DNA of 44,116 nt from Clostridia bacterium (GTDB taxonomy: Bacteria > Bacillota > Clostridia > TANB77 > CAG-508): positions 1-44,116 of the forward strand of contig JAFUWA010000042.1 of assembly GCA_017477355.1 (NCBI GenBank). The letters are read 5' to 3'. The notes below the pieces were generated by a model, which was not told the DNA's origin, searched no databases, and saw only the letters and a list, made by a program, of their open reading frames with translations. The translations under genes were made by a program, and so were the position numbers. Positions 24,682-32,236 of the stretch are shown here, piece by piece (the stretch's first letter is position 1; every line of letters begins with the position of its first letter).

Positions 24682-27168
24682 ATGGAAAACCTTAATTTCT
24701 TTAAAAGATTTTATTTGGATAAAGAAAAAGATATTATTGTTAATTTGTACAAACACTATAACAGCACTGATGAATTAATTTATATTATTGAAACACCAAA
24801 TCATGGTACTGGTAACTTAATTACAAACTTAGCAAAAGTTTGTAATGTTCAAACAACCAAAAATTTAAATGATATGAAAATTATCATGGGAACAATCCCT
24901 GCTTCTCTTAACGCTAATAATGAAACATTATTTGTTTTTAATTTGAATAATAAACATATTGCTACAATTTATTCTGATGGAGAAATTGAACAAACTGTTA
25001 AAATTCCAGCAATTATCAAAACTTTAATGAGTCAAACAAAAGACTATGATTTAGCAATTGATCAAACTCTTATTAACAGTTATATTTTGAAAAAATCAAA
25101 GTTTAGAACTGATTTACACACACATCTTTATGCCAATCTTCCATCAGACTTATTAATTGCACTTGGAATCAAACATCAGATTAGATATCCCCTATATTTT
25201 GTTAAAAAATTAGGCTTAAAACTATCTAAAAAGCAAGAAGAACAAATCCAAAAATATAGAAAAGAAATTGAACTAAAATACATTGATATCCATTTAGAAG
25301 GAAAACTATTTGATAGAAAGATTGATGATGAGACATATATCAATTTTGCAGATTTCATTTTGAATAATTTAGAAAATGCAGAATTCAATATTAGAAAAAT
25401 CAGAAATAGTTTATCTCTTGTTAAAGATGGTCAAGCCGTTTTTACAAATTTGGAAAAATTATATGTTTATCGTTATGTTTTCCAAAAAGGAACTACTTCA
25501 AAAAATTTAATTGACTTAACATTAGATAAATTAGAAAAAGTTCCCGAACCAGATATTAAAAATTACTTATTAAAAATGCATGAAGATTCAGGCAAAGCTA
25601 TTTATAGAAATAATACTATCTTACAAGATAATCTATTATGGCTTGGAAGAGAATATCAAAAACAAGGAATTTTATATAGTGAAATTGCTTCAACAGATCT
25701 TTGCAAAAAAGGAAAAGTTGGCACAGATTTCTTAAATCAAATTCATGAAATCTTACCAAAAGTAAAATTAGAGACCGGAGTTGATTTAAGATTTTTAGTT
25801 GCAATCAGAAGAATTTGGCTTTCTCAAAAAGAGCAATTTGAATCCTTAGAAGTTTTAAAGGTTATGGCTAAAAGTCCTTATGTGGTAGGAAGTGACTTTC
25901 TTGGAGAGGAAATCACAGATATCGAAGAATTATCTCCAATTATCAATGAACTAGTAGAATATGCCATCAAAGAAAATAATGGTTTTACCATCAGAATTCA
26001 TGCTGGTGAAACAGATGCTTTTGCAAGCAATGTAGAAAAATCAATTGATATTATTACAAAGGCAATTGGAAAAAGCAAAATTATTCCTAGATGCCGTTTA
26101 GGACATGGTTTATATGGTATTGGAGTCAATCCAGAGCAAGATAGAAAGACAATTCAAAAAATTAAAAAATTAGGAGCTATTTTAGAATTCCAACTATCAT
26201 CAAATGTTAGATTAAATAACTTAACTAAATTAGAAAATCATCCTATTAAAACATATCTAGCCAATAGCGTAAAATGCGTTCAAGGAACAGATGGATTTGG
26301 AATTTATGGAACAGACACAATTGAAGAGCAAATTTCTTTAAGAAATTTATTAAATATCTCTGAAGAAGATTTTCAAAAAATGAAAGCTGTTGAAAACAAT
26401 TTAATGGCTGAAAATCAAGCTTATTTTGAACAAAAACAAAAAGCATTTGCAAAATTCTTAAACGGAAGAAATATAACAGACGCTATCATTGAAGCAGAAT
26501 ATGAAGCTTTAACAAATTTACAAGTAAATTATGTTGAAAAAAGCGATAATAAACTAGATTCTAGTGAGAACTTAAAAGAAAAAATCAAAGATTTACCAAC
26601 AGATAAAGTTCCAATTGTTATCGCTGGAGGAAGCTTCAATACAAATGGTAGAGAAACCATTGTAACTGAAGAAGGTAAAAATATGCTTCGTGACTTAATC
26701 AAAAATATTGACAATAATAAAGCATATTTTGTTATTGGACATAAAATGCAAGGATATGAGAAAGCATTAATTGATATCTCTAAAGAATTAAATAAAAAAT
26801 TTGAGATTGATGCTATTATTCCAAAAAGAGTAAATGAGGATGTTAAAAATTCTTTATTAAATAGCCCAATTGATGGAATTAGAGTTTCTATCGAACCTGA
26901 AGAAGTTGGAATTTATAAGAGCTTTAACTATGAAATCTTTGAAAGAAGACCTTCTGTTGTTGTTGCATTTGATGGTAATTCCCCTGTTTCTAACTTAGTA
27001 CAAGAAGCTAAAAACGGAAAAGGAAAAGCAAAGATTTTCGTAAACGGAAATTCAGAAGCGTTAAAAGAAAAAGCAAAATCACTTGGAGGTTACGTAGAAG
27101 ATTTTTCTACTGAAACAACAATTTCTGATAAAATCATTGGATGGAATCCGGATTTGAAACAAAAATAA
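24682..27168 (+). CDS. Adenosine-deaminase-like metalloenzyme with C-terminal SLOG-like domain
   Basis: An 828-residue protein from ATG 24682 (GGAAAGGAG upstream). Residues 1 to ~140 are of unknown fold. Residues ~140-600 form an amidohydrolase/adenosine-deaminase barrel. His146 and His148 in 'DLHTHLY' and His440 and Glu443 in 'RIHAGE' are visible, as are His475 in 'RLGHGLYG' and Asp537 in 'QGTDGFGIYGTD'. These match the zinc and catalytic positions. From ~640, 'VPIVIAGGSFNTNG' (GGS 649-651) starts a Rossmann-like domain resembling the SLOG family of nucleotide sensors. Ordinary adenosine deaminases are ~340 residues. The substrate is unknown; a nucleotide or nucleotide-signal role is inferred. 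Confidence 0.75.
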   Translation: MENLNFFKRFYLDKEKDIIVNLYKHYNSTDELIYIIETPNHGTGNLITNLAKVCNVQTTKNLNDMKIIMGTIPASLNANNETLFVFNLNNKHIATIYSDGEIEQTVKIPAIIKTLMSQTKDYDLAIDQTLINSYILKKSKFRTDLHTHLYANLPSDLLIALGIKHQIRYPLYFVKKLGLKLSKKQEEQIQKYRKEIELKYIDIHLEGKLFDRKIDDETYINFADFILNNLENAEFNIRKIRNSLSLVKDGQAVFTNLEKLYVYRYVFQKGTTSKNLIDLTLDKLEKVPEPDIKNYLLKMHEDSGKAIYRNNTILQDNLLWLGREYQKQGILYSEIASTDLCKKGKVGTDFLNQIHEILPKVKLETGVDLRFLVAIRRIWLSQKEQFESLEVLKVMAKSPYVVGSDFLGEEITDIEELSPIINELVEYAIKENNGFTIRIHAGETDAFASNVEKSIDIITKAIGKSKIIPRCRLGHGLYGIGVNPEQDRKTIQKIKKLGAILEFQLSSNVRLNNLTKLENHPIKTYLANSVKCVQGTDGFGIYGTDTIEEQISLRNLLNISEEDFQKMKAVENNLMAENQAYFEQKQKAFAKFLNGRNITDAIIEAEYEALTNLQVNYVEKSDNKLDSSENLKEKIKDLPTDKVPIVIAGGSFNTNGRETIVTEEGKNMLRDLIKNIDNNKAYFVIGHKMQGYEKALIDISKELNKKFEIDAIIPKRVNEDVKNSLLNSPIDGIRVSIEPEEVGIYKSFNYEIFERRPSVVVAFDGNSPVSNLVQEAKNGKGKAKIFVNGNSEALKEKAKSLGGYVEDFSTETTISDKIIGWNPDLKQK

Positions 27169-27268
27169 ATAAATTTCTCCCATTTTTAATTTTGTGTATT
27201 GATTTTATAATTTTCTTGTAATCTTGGGATATATTTATAAATGTTAACATTTTATTGAAAAATTTTAT

Positions 27269-27306
27269 GATTTTTCATTGCATGAAAAATCGTAAACTGC
27301 TATAAT
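27269..27306 (+). promoter_or_regulatory. Promoter with perfect dyad over the -35, upstream of the pilin-like leader
   Basis: TTGCAT (27278-27283) and TATAAT (27301-27306), spacing 17. A perfect 10-bp inverted repeat (GATTTTTCAT 27269-27278, ATGAAAAATC 27282-27291) is centred on the -35, a plausible operator. The 27169-27534 stretch otherwise holds the leader hairpin and no convincing gene. Confidence 0.5.
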
Positions 27307-27400
27307 ATAAATGTAAAAATTAAAGAAACAAAGGATGACAAAACAAATGAACACAATCACTGAAATATTGATATTCTATATGACGTTTATATAAGCATAG

Positions 27401-27462
27401 GACTATTTTTCCGTATGCATTTTTGATGAACTCAAAAATGCATGTGTAAAAATAGTCTTTTT
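27401..27462 (+). ncRNA. Structured leader with terminator-like hairpin (copy A)
   Basis: Arms at 27401-27426 and 27432-27457 form a 26-position stem with one mismatch and two G-T pairs around a five-base loop, followed by TTTTT. It lies 78 bp before the pilin-like start. A second copy precedes the full pilin-like gene on the other strand, and one pair differs as G-C versus A-T, so pairing is conserved. It looks like a transcription attenuator in a leader RNA. Confidence 0.65.
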
Positions 27463-27534
27463 GCTGTTTAATTTTGTTATTAATGTTTAATATATTAATA
27501 AATCAAATTTTTTGAAAAAAGAGGTGAAATCGAA

Positions 27535-27726
27535 ATGAGAAATTATACAAAAAAAATTCTAAAAAGTAGTAATGGTATCACTTTGATAGCTTTAGTCATC
27601 ACAATTATTGTTATCACGAGTGCAATTAAAGTGATACCATTCCTACTTTTTAAAGCATTTCTCTTTAAATTTTTCATAATATATTTCCTTTCCTTAGTTT
27701 ATTTGAATACTCCATATTTATTTTAG
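27535..27726 (+). pseudogene. Pilin-like gene start, truncated (copy A)
   Basis: ATG at 27535 behind GAGGTGAAATCGAA. The first ~25 codons encode the same N-terminus as the full gene at 29090 ('SNGITLIALVITIIV'). The frame then runs into the inverted start of a third pilin-like copy and stops after 63 codons with a nonsense hydrophobic tail. It has the promoter and leader but no body. Confidence 0.75.
27543..27677 (-). pseudogene. Pilin-like gene start on the opposite strand (copy C remnant)
   Basis: ATG at 27677 with AAAGGAAA upstream. Codons 1-26 read 'MKNLKRNALKSRNGITLIAL' and on to 'VITIIV', again a pilin-like N-terminus. It then runs into the inverse of copy A and stops at 27543. The two starts are fused head to head at the near-palindromic ACAATTATTGT. 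This looks like a recombination scar between two oppositely oriented pilin genes. Confidence 0.6.
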
Positions 27727-27856
27727 AATATACTTCTTTTGTAACATTTATAGCAATTAAATATTCATTTTACATTAGGAATATTTAAATAAAACTCTTA
27801 ATAAATTCTTCGTTTTATATTATTACACAAACCTCAAAATTTTGCAATGTAATTTA

Positions 27857-27900
27857 AAAAAATCGAACTTATTTGAATTAAATTCAAACTAGTTCGATTT
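27857..27900 (-). terminator. Terminator of the pilin-like gene
   Basis: A two-part hairpin: AAATCGAACT (27860-27869) pairs with AGTTCGATTT (27891-27900), and inside it TTTGAATT pairs with AATTCAAA. On the minus strand it ends in a run of T. A further GGTGCC/GGCACC hairpin lies at 27910-27950. Nothing else is seen between 27727 and 28003. Confidence 0.75.
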
Positions 27901-28003
27901 ACAGTCGTTGGTGCCGTTGAAGTATACGTTTACAACTTTTTGGCACCTTTGGTATTGATACAAATATAAACTAACCTTTACTATTTCTAATATAATAAAT
28001 TAT

Positions 28004-29090
28004 CTATGGAAGAACTGTTACAGTATCTCCATCTAAACTTATTTTGGATGTTGGAATTGAAACTACAAGACGAATATCTGCTTTCATATCTCCTGAACCA
28101 ATATATGTTCCTCTTAACCCTCCAAACATAACACTTAACATTGAACCTCCTGAACCGTCTCTACTTGGATTCCCAAGGTAATAATTACCTGAATAAACGC
28201 CATTGCACAAACTGCTATCTGATAGATAAGCACTAATCATATCTTTTCCAGACCATTCACTTGGTTTTAATCCACTAGATGTCATATCAGTATCGGATAT
28301 ACTTAAATTAGCATTTTGACTTTTATTTAAAGATGCTATTAACAATTCTAACGTTGGTCCATAAGTTGCATAGTTAATATTACTCAAATTTAGAGAAGAA
28401 TTGTTTACTACATTGCATATATAAAGTGATCTTTTTGCATTCGTTGCAGAAAAATCAGGTGATTTTTCTATCCATTTAGAGTTCCATTTTGTTAAATAAA
28501 CTGCATCATCCATATCATCAACCGAAGATATGTTAGTTGGTATCTCAAAAGTATTTAAATATGCATTTTTAGAAATTAAAAATGTTTCATTTTCATCTGC
28601 ATAATAAACTTGCCATTCAAGACTTAACGGACTAAATGCATCAACAACCGTTCCTATCTTCAAATTTATTTCTGCAACTTTTGTAGCATCTACTGTATCT
28701 ACATTGCTATTTGTTGCTGTGTACAATTCAGAATATGGTATTTCATATTCACCTTTGGTAGTTATAAAACTTGATGCTTTTGCTTCTTTTACATAAGATT
28801 TATTATCACTTAAAATCTCTTTTACTTTTTCATCATCTAAAGAAGCGTCTTGGTGATTGGCAGTTTTATCTGTTATCCAAGCCATAATATCAATTCGTGC
28901 TTGTTCTTTAGCCTCTGACCTTTCCGTTGTTTGTTTAGCATCTGTCGCTCTTTTTAAAATTCCATTCTCTCCAGTTATCATCGCTATAGATACTCCGCGC
29001 TAATATTAGTAATACAATAATTGTAATAACTAAAGCTATCAAGGTTATACCATTACTGGCTTTTGGCAATTTTTTTGTACAATTTCTCAT
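28004..29090 (-). CDS. Pilin-like secreted protein with apparent +1 frameshift
   Basis: ATG at 29090 (GAGGTGAAATCGAA upstream). The N-terminus 'KASNGITLIALVITIIVLLI' is the type IV pilin-like signal common in Clostridia, with Ala where classical pilins have Glu5. Codon 32 is CGG (28997-28995); skipping its C gives 'LILAGVSIAMITGENGILK' and joins the start to the 325-codon body. The full product would be ~361 residues with a helical stalk ('TTERSEAKEQARIDIMAW') and a Gly/Ser-rich beta C-terminus ('SRDGSGGSMLSVMFGGLRGTY', split). Without the +1 step only a 51-residue peptide results. It is probably surface-exposed. Confidence 0.8.
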
Positions 29091-29159
29091 TTCGATTTCA
29101 CCTCTTTTTTTAATTTGATTTATTAATATATTAAACATTAATAACAAATTTAAGATATC

Positions 29160-29223
29160 AAAAAGACTATTTTTACACATACATTTTTGAGTTCTTCAAA
29201 AATGTATACGGAAAAAATAGCCC
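29160..29223 (-). ncRNA. Structured leader with terminator-like hairpin (copy B)
   Basis: Minus-strand arms 29222-29196 and 29190-29165 form the same stem as copy A, followed by TTTTT. Relative to copy A, one stem pair is A-T instead of G-C, one is G-T instead of A-T, and one T is bulged. No good promoter is seen upstream (29224-29300), in contrast to copy A. Confidence 0.65.
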
Positions 29224-29268
29224 TATACTTATATGAACGATTTTCATTTATTTTTGTCTGCATTTACT

Positions 29269-30306
29269 TTATCTTATTTGATACATATAGTTTTCGCCAT
29301 TCATATAAAGATTAATATATAATTCACCTGTATCATTTATAACATCTTGTGGAACTTCTACAATTACGTGATAAATCATTTCTTGATTAGCAGAAATCTT
29401 ATATATACTCGTTTGATTATTCAAGTTTGTTCCATTATTTTCTTCTACAACTTTTACTAAATTATAAGTATTATCGTTCTTAACATCAACTAAAGTGCCG
29501 TAGCCTAACATATCTTCTAATAATTTTTCTATGCTACTTGAATTTTTTACTGAAATTACTGCATCTAAATATTTTCTTCCTGGACTTGCTGTATAAAATC
29601 TATATGATCCTACTTTATTATTTGGTTCTACTCTATCTTTAAAATTCACATCTAGAATTTTAAAATCACATACATTTGGAATACTTATCAATTCATCTTT
29701 CTCTACTTTTTGACCTTGATAATTCATATTTATAACTGATTTTTCATTTTTAATTTCCGCATCTAATGATTTTATTTGCATTTGATACTCATATTTTCCA
29801 CCATTAGCTTTTATCTTTAAACTTGCATTTTTTCCATCAGATATTTTATCATCATCAATGCCTAATCCAAAATGACATATAAGTTCTTGACCAGCCTCAA
29901 TCGTCCTCTCTTTACTTTCAAAGAAGTCTCTTCCGTTTACTTCTTCAAAAGCCATTGTTACAGTATAGTTTTTCTTATCAATTCGTATTTCTGCTTTCTT
30001 AAATATATCCTCTATTTTTATAGATTTATCTGACGTATTTTTAACTTTTGCTTGTACATCTAATATACTTTTTTCATCATTAAATAAACTATAATAAGAG
30101 TACCCATTTGTATAATTTGTTGGTAATAACTTTTTTGTAATCCTATTTTTTACTATTGTAAATTCTATTCCATTGCTTAATTTAACAGTCTCTTCATATT
30201 CTATTTTTTTGTGTTTTTGGTTTATCCAAAAAATTACTAAAAAGATAATTAAGCCTATTAAAATTATCTTTAACAGTTTCTTTAAACTCGTATCATCATT
30301 TGACAT
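29269..30306 (-). CDS. Membrane-anchored protein with DUF4352-like domains
   Basis: A 345-residue protein with one N-terminal membrane helix ('LLKIILIGLIIFLVIFWI'). Two beta-rich extracellular regions resemble DUF4352/Ig-like domains: 'SILDVQAKVKNTSDKSIKIED' and 'KYLDAVISVKNSSSIEKL', each with a conserved 'v.v.v.N.s' strand. Similar proteins are surface lipoproteins or stress proteins of unknown role. Its start faces the GHKL kinase gene across a regulatory region. Confidence 0.65.
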   Translation of the reverse strand: MSNDDTSLKKLLKIILIGLIIFLVIFWINQKHKKIEYEETVKLSNGIEFTIVKNRITKKLLPTNYTNGYSYYSLFNDEKSILDVQAKVKNTSDKSIKIEDIFKKAEIRIDKKNYTVTMAFEEVNGRDFFESKERTIEAGQELICHFGLGIDDDKISDGKNASLKIKANGGKYEYQMQIKSLDAEIKNEKSVINMNYQGQKVEKDELISIPNVCDFKILDVNFKDRVEPNNKVGSYRFYTASPGRKYLDAVISVKNSSSIEKLLEDMLGYGTLVDVKNDNTYNLVKVVEENNGTNLNNQTSIYKISANQEMIYHVIVEVPQDVINDTGELYINLYMNGENYMYQIR

Positions 30307-30439
30307 ATATACTACTTTTTCCTTTCACTAAAACTTAAAATTAGCATACACCATCTTCAGTAAATTTGCAATAGTTTTCTACTTAATTTCATAATTTTTT
30401 GTTACTTAAATTTTATTTTTTTAGTGATAGATAAAATAA

Positions 30440-30476
30440 CCACCGAAGTTAGAGAATCAGAACTCCGGGGCTTTTT
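30440..30476. terminator. Hairpin in the 29269/30578 intergenic region
   Basis: CCACCGAAGTT (30440-30450) pairs imperfectly with AACTCCGGGG (30461-30470), followed on the plus strand by CTTTTTG. It could block read-through toward the kinase gene from the left. The T run overlaps the first Spo0A-like site. Confidence 0.5.
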
Positions 30477-30530
30477 GTCGAATTTTGTCAGTCGATTTAT
30501 TTTGACAATATTTGATTTTTATTTTATAAT
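30474..30530 (+). promoter_or_regulatory. Spo0A-box-like sites and promoter of the GHKL kinase gene
   Basis: TTTGTCGAA (30474-30482) matches the Spo0A box consensus TTTGTCRAA, and TTTGTCAG (30484-30491) follows in tandem. The promoter TTGACA (30502-30507) and TATAAT (30525-30530) has a 17-base spacer. The boxes sit just upstream of the -35, a position suited to activation. The same tandem TGTCGAATTTTGTCA occurs upstream of the Spo0E-like gene. Confidence 0.65.
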
Positions 30531-30577
30531 TTTATTGCAATCATTTTTAATTGCAATATTTTTGGGAGAATTTACAA

Positions 30578-31276
30578 ATGATGAAAACTATTTTAATATT
30601 TGAAACCATCAGTTCTTTAGGAACTATTGGATATTTACTATGCATTTTGCATAAGCAAAAATTTGAAATTCAAAAGTTAACTTGTTTCTGCGATACAACT
30701 CGCACTTTTAGGCATGACTTTTCTAATATCATGCAAGCTATCGGTGGATATATAAAAACAAATAACATGTACGATCTAAAAGAGTATTATAATAGATTAA
30801 TTCCTGAATGTTTTAATGTGAATAGTTTATATCGTTTTCACTCTAAATTGATGACAAATACAGCTATTTACAGTATTATTTCTAATAAATATAATTTAGC
30901 AGAAAAAGAAAATGTAAAGATGTCCCTAAATATTTTACTTGACTTAAACTTAATCCATTTAGACACTTATCATCTTTCTAAAATTCTAGGAATACTTTTA
31001 GATAATGCAATTGAAGCATCTAGTGAAACCAAAAATAAAATTGTGAATCTTACTTTTCAACCACTAGATACTAAACAAATGATTATTATTGAAAACACAT
31101 ATCTTTCCAAAGGAATTTCCACAAAAAAAATCTTTGAAAAGAATTTTACTACAAAGCAAAAAAACTCTGGTCTTGGTCTTTGGGAAATTCAAAAAATTAT
31201 CAAAAATCACAAAAATCTCAATTTAAAAACAGAGGCAGGTCCAGAGTTTTTTACGCAAACATTATTAATATCTTAA
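30578..31276 (+). CDS. Short GHKL sensor kinase-like protein (AgrC/Spo0B-type)
   Basis: A 232-residue protein from ATG 30578 (GGGAGAA upstream). One N-terminal membrane helix is followed by the phosphoacceptor helix 'FRHDFSNIMQAIGGYI' and the GHKL ATPase domain with 'LDNAIEAS' (N box) and 'KNSGLGLWEI' (G2). AgrC-like kinases usually carry six or more membrane helices; here the sensor part is absent. No response regulator is adjacent. It may be an orphan kinase or phosphotransferase. Spo0A-like boxes upstream hint at a link to sporulation control. Confidence 0.75.
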   Translation: MMKTILIFETISSLGTIGYLLCILHKQKFEIQKLTCFCDTTRTFRHDFSNIMQAIGGYIKTNNMYDLKEYYNRLIPECFNVNSLYRFHSKLMTNTAIYSIISNKYNLAEKENVKMSLNILLDLNLIHLDTYHLSKILGILLDNAIEASSETKNKIVNLTFQPLDTKQMIIIENTYLSKGISTKKIFEKNFTTKQKNSGLGLWEIQKIIKNHKNLNLKTEAGPEFFTQTLLIS

Positions 31277-31283
31277 TCTCAAT

Positions 31284-32132
31284 TTATAAATCGATTCTGC
31301 CTTCGAAACAAAATTCTGCTCCTCCTGCTAACTCAACTCCTGTTTCCTCATCATAGTGAATATGTAGCCTTCCGCCGTCCAGTTGTACTGTGACAGTAGA
31401 ATTTACTAATTTTTTCTTAATTGCACAAACACTAGAAGCGCATGCTCCTGTTCCACATGAGATTGTTTTTCCTACCCCTCTCTCCCACACTTTTACTCTT
31501 AAATTATTTCTATCCATTACTTGGACAAACTCTACATTTGTTCTATTAGGAAAATATTTGTAATGTTCTACAAATGCTCCTATTTTTTCAACATCAACTG
31601 CATTCACATCTTCTACAAAACAAACAGCATGTGGGTTTCCCATTGATATCAAATCGAAGTGATATTCTTTCTCTTCAAAATCAATTAATATGGTATGATA
31701 TTCTTTTCCACTTTCTTCTTTAGGTAAATACACTGGTATTCTTCCAGCCTCAAAATGTGGCATTCCCATATTAACTTTTACATTCACTACTGTTTTATTT
31801 TCTACGATTAAATTAATTTCTTTTATTCCCGCACCAGTTTCAATTTTTAAATAAGTCTTTGTAGTAATACTTTTCTCATACAAAAACTTTCCCAAAACTC
31901 GAATTCCATTCCCACACATTTCAGCTTCAGAACCATCTGAATTAAAAATTCTCATTTTGAAATCTGCAACATTACTTTTGAACAGATAGATTACTCCATC
32001 TGCACCAACGCCAAAATTTCTATTACATAAGAAATTTGCAAAATTTCCTAAATTATAGTTAAAATATTGATTTAAGCAATTAATAACAACAAAATCATTG
32101 CCTGTTCCTTGCATTTTTGAAAAAAGAATCAT
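31284..32132 (-). CDS. dapF: Diaminopimelate epimerase
   Basis: A 282-residue enzyme converting LL- to meso-diaminopimelate for lysine and peptidoglycan synthesis. The two catalytic cysteines are visible: Cys73 in 'AEMCGNGIRV' and Cys226 in 'TISCGTGACASS'. 'KMQGTGNDF' at the N-terminus and 'MGNPHAV' are typical. Full length, cytoplasmic, ends eight bases from the convergent kinase gene. Confidence 0.96.
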   Translation of the reverse strand: MILFSKMQGTGNDFVVINCLNQYFNYNLGNFANFLCNRNFGVGADGVIYLFKSNVADFKMRIFNSDGSEAEMCGNGIRVLGKFLYEKSITTKTYLKIETGAGIKEINLIVENKTVVNVKVNMGMPHFEAGRIPVYLPKEESGKEYHTILIDFEEKEYHFDLISMGNPHAVCFVEDVNAVDVEKIGAFVEHYKYFPNRTNVEFVQVMDRNNLRVKVWERGVGKTISCGTGACASSVCAIKKKLVNSTVTVQLDGGRLHIHYDEETGVELAGGAEFCFEGRIDL

Positions 32133-32236
32133 AATTATTCCTCCTTGCTCAAATAATATGTATAAAAGTAATAATTATTCTTGAATATTTAATCGAAATA
32201 TTATAAAATATTGGTACTAATAAAGGAGGCGAGATT

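Larger units (their letters stand above)
27384..29239. repeat. Inverted repeat pair flanking the pilin-like locus
   Basis: About 230 bp at 27384-27612 (leader hairpin, ribosome site and pilin start) is repeated in inverse orientation at about 29006-29239. The match is long and close; for example the stretch GAGGTGAAATCGAAATGAGA is identical in both. The arms face each other, so recombination between them would invert the segment in between. Confidence 0.8.

Noticed and set aside
22949..27168. Calling the DnaB-like/deaminase pair a RADAR system
   Set aside because: The ATPase is DnaB/RecA-like rather than RdrA-type, and the genes are divergent rather than in one operon; only a general resemblance remains.
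27331..27394. Possible 19-codon leader peptide just before the pilin leader hairpin (AAAGG, then ATGACAAAACAA)
   Set aside because: The second copy of the leader does not conserve this peptide, so there is no support for translation-coupled attenuation.
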